Positions 62,320-64,000 of a stretch of DNA of 64,000 bases are shown here, in pieces (positions within the stretch are counted from its first letter, which is position 1; each line of letters begins with the position of its first letter). Below the pieces are notes generated by a model. The model was given only the letters and a program-made list of their open reading frames with translations, did not search any database and was not told the origin of the DNA. Position numbers and translations under genes: made by a program. The stretch is from Glycine soja (taxonomy: Eukaryota; Streptophyta; Magnoliopsida; Fabales; Fabaceae), in the NCBI RefSeq assembly GCF_004193775.1, contig NC_041002.1, positions 2,157,261 to 2,221,260 on the forward strand. The letters are read 5' to 3'.

Positions 62320-62837
62320 ATCCTTACATAATTAATCATCAATTCTACCTTGTTATCCTGTTACTCTGTTAGGCTGCTAGCGTTGGAAGGTCTCTCCATC
62401 CACTCTGCATGAATAATCATTTTATTTTGTGGATGATGGTCAATTAAATATTTCATATGCTATCATTTTATGAACTTTTTACACTTCAAATGAATTGATG
62501 CATGATCTACGACTGTAACATGGTGACATTGGTTTATCACAGAATGAAGCCAAGTAGAATTTGGTATTTTAATAGTTTTTGAAAAAACCAAATTATTGTT
62601 GTTAAAGGCTAAAGGGAAAGGCCTACTCACCAAGCAAAAGAGTCAGAAATAAAGCAAACCCCCAAACCCACAAATATCACTCAAAACCGAGCATAAGCAA
62701 AGCTACAATTGACACCTAAACAAATGCAATCCTCACTGATTTTGTCACGTCTGCATAATACTACACACAGATTCAACTAATGGAATCCTCACTGATTTTT
62801 TCACACTATTAAAGAGGCACAAGACCAAAGAGATGGA
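62320..62837. other. Intergenic region
   Basis: Resumes the sequence interrupted by the copia insertion. No gene seen. Confidence 0.5.
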
Positions 62838-62851
62838 TTGCCAAAGTTGAT

Positions 62852-62992
62852 GATTTTTTTTTATAATCGACAAATGTTAGTTTGTTAATTTTGTTAGAAA
62901 GATGAATAAGAGAGATTTGAACCCCTTTCTCCCTTCACCCTTAATCACTTCTTCCCAATCTCAATCATCAAGTTAATCTTATATCTTGTTGA
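62852..62992 (-). mobile_element. SINE, duplicated copy of the one at 40.5 kb
   Basis: Same body and A/B boxes as 40513-40649, with its flanking target-site duplication now diverged: CAAAGTTGAT at 62842-62851 and GAAAGTTAAT at 62993-63002. Confidence 0.65.
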
Positions 62993-63936
62993 GAAAGTTA
63001 ATGGTATATCCAAGACTGGAAACGCGATTGACAAATGCACAGCTGCACCAACGCTTCTCGCAGCTTAAATCTCACTTGCTATGTGCTGAACCAAAGCCAC
63101 ACTAGTCAAAGATCATGCCTTATGCAGTGCAGCAATGATTTTCACCAATTCAACAGTCTTTTGAATAGCATAAATTGTGACCCAAAGCTTACAAAACTGT
63201 GAAAGTCAAGTCATTCCGAACAAAAATGCATCTAATATGAAACTAATGAAAGCCTGAATCATATAAAGTACATGCACAAATATCTTGCATTCCCTACAGA
63301 TACTTGTATATCTAAAATTTGTGGCTTCCTCCGAATAAGTCAAGTATTTTAATATTTGTGTGTTGCTTTTTAATTTTCTTTTTTAAATTACTGAACTTTA
63401 CAATGTTGCATCCTTGTGGTGTAGGAACAGTGAAATATATATCAGTTGCTTCTGGCCTCATCTAATTTCTTTTCTCCCATCTAAACATACCATTCTTAGT
63501 GATATCTATATATGGGTAGATGAGAGAAACAACAAAGGGTTGAATTTTACACTTCTACGATGCATGTGTATAATGGGTTATTAAGTAATCCAAGTATAAC
63601 ATCTATCATATTTTATCTTTTCTTTAACTAAAATCATGTCGTATTTTCTTTAATGTATTTTTTGAAGTATTTTCTCAAATTTCTTTATTTGGTTTATCAA
63701 TTTGTTCCTTTGATGCTGATAAAAAAAATTGTTCCTTTTGATTTATCAAATGTATTTATTCAACATAAAAGTGCATAGTTAATTTGTTATATTAAATTAC
63801 CCAATAGCTTCTTGGATTTTACTTGAAAACATTTACGAGGCTTCAAAGTTCATCAATGAGGAATATTTTTCCTAAATTGCGTTGGAAAAAAATGACATAG
63901 TCTTAATGATCATTTAATTTTAAAAAATTAATAACA

Positions 63937-63939
<3 letters not shown>

Positions 63940-63970
<31 letters not shown>
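63940..63970. repeat. (TA)n microsatellite
   Basis: About 15 units, present only in the right copy of the segmental duplication; the left copy has a short ATATATAT at the matching place. Confidence 0.9.
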
Positions 63971-63976
<6 letters not shown>

Positions 63977-64000
63977 TTATTCAAATCTTAGCAAAAATTA

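Larger units (their letters stand above)
62838..64000. repeat. Segmental duplication, right copy (runs off the window end)
   Basis: Same orientation as 40495-41705. It includes CACAGCTGCACCA, TTTTGAATAGCATAAA and ATATGGGTAGATGAGAGAAA at matching positions. It lacks the 66 bp present at 41565-41630 and has gained a (TA)n run at 63940-63970. Its true right end is outside the window. Confidence 0.9.

Noticed and set aside
1..64000. CRISPR arrays, bacterial-type operons, rRNA genes
   Set aside because: None seen. The tandem repeats have only two or three diverged units without regular spacers, and all coding regions are intron-containing plant genes or transposons.

Overview
The window is nuclear DNA of a flowering plant, most likely a legume and probably soybean or a close relative. 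The reasons are the very AT-rich intergenic DNA with long (TA)n runs, short GT-AG introns, plant-only gene architectures (malectin-kinesin, five-KH protein, UGT), and repeat families that I associate with legume genomes. The species is an inference; no search was run.

Layout, left to right. 1-4.4 kb: AT-rich intergenic DNA. 4.46-10.48 kb (minus): a 19-exon kinesin-14 gene with an N-terminal malectin-like domain; my exon joins give one 1062-residue frame, with one GC-AG intron. 10.5-15.7 kb: intergenic, with a SINE and small tandem repeats. 15.79-19.69 kb (plus): a 6-exon exostosin/GT47 glycosyltransferase gene (404 residues) with a TRIM retrotransposon in intron 2. 19.7-26.2 kb: repeats, including a degenerate tandem array, a Stowaway-like MITE, a 1.24-kb solo LTR with a perfect target-site duplication, and a decayed gag zinc-knuckle fragment. 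26.28-30.88 kb (minus): a 7-exon gene for a five-KH-domain RNA-binding protein (602 residues), whose last intron carries a solo LTR of the same TRIM family. 31-35 kb: AT-rich intergenic. 35.2-36.7 kb: a broken PPR gene. 37.76-38.79 kb: a short LTR element. 40.5-41.7 kb: the first copy of a segment that returns at 62.8-64.0 kb. 42.83-46.14 kb (minus): a 5-exon histone-fold, Gln-rich protein gene (566 residues) with an RTE-type LINE tail in intron 3. 49.10-51.03 kb (plus): an intact two-exon UDP-glycosyltransferase (481 residues). 52.06-55.53 kb: a decayed PIF/Harbinger DNA transposon. 56.45-57.88 kb: a UGT pseudogene, the tandem sister of the first. 58.17-62.31 kb (minus): a young Ty1/copia element with near-identical LTRs and a 1201-codon ORF that lacks most of the Gag core.

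The four intact host genes (motor protein, Golgi glycosyltransferase, RNA-binding protein, chromatin/transcription subunit) do not form a pathway. The right third is one history: a UGT tandem pair, one copy decayed, invaded by transposons and lying between two copies of a duplicated segment. I found no CRISPR array, rRNA or convincing tRNA gene, and no clearly undescribed multigene system. The most informative observations are structural: the TRIM family with target-site duplications, the SINE-marked segmental duplication, the Gag-deleted copia element and the GC-AG intron.
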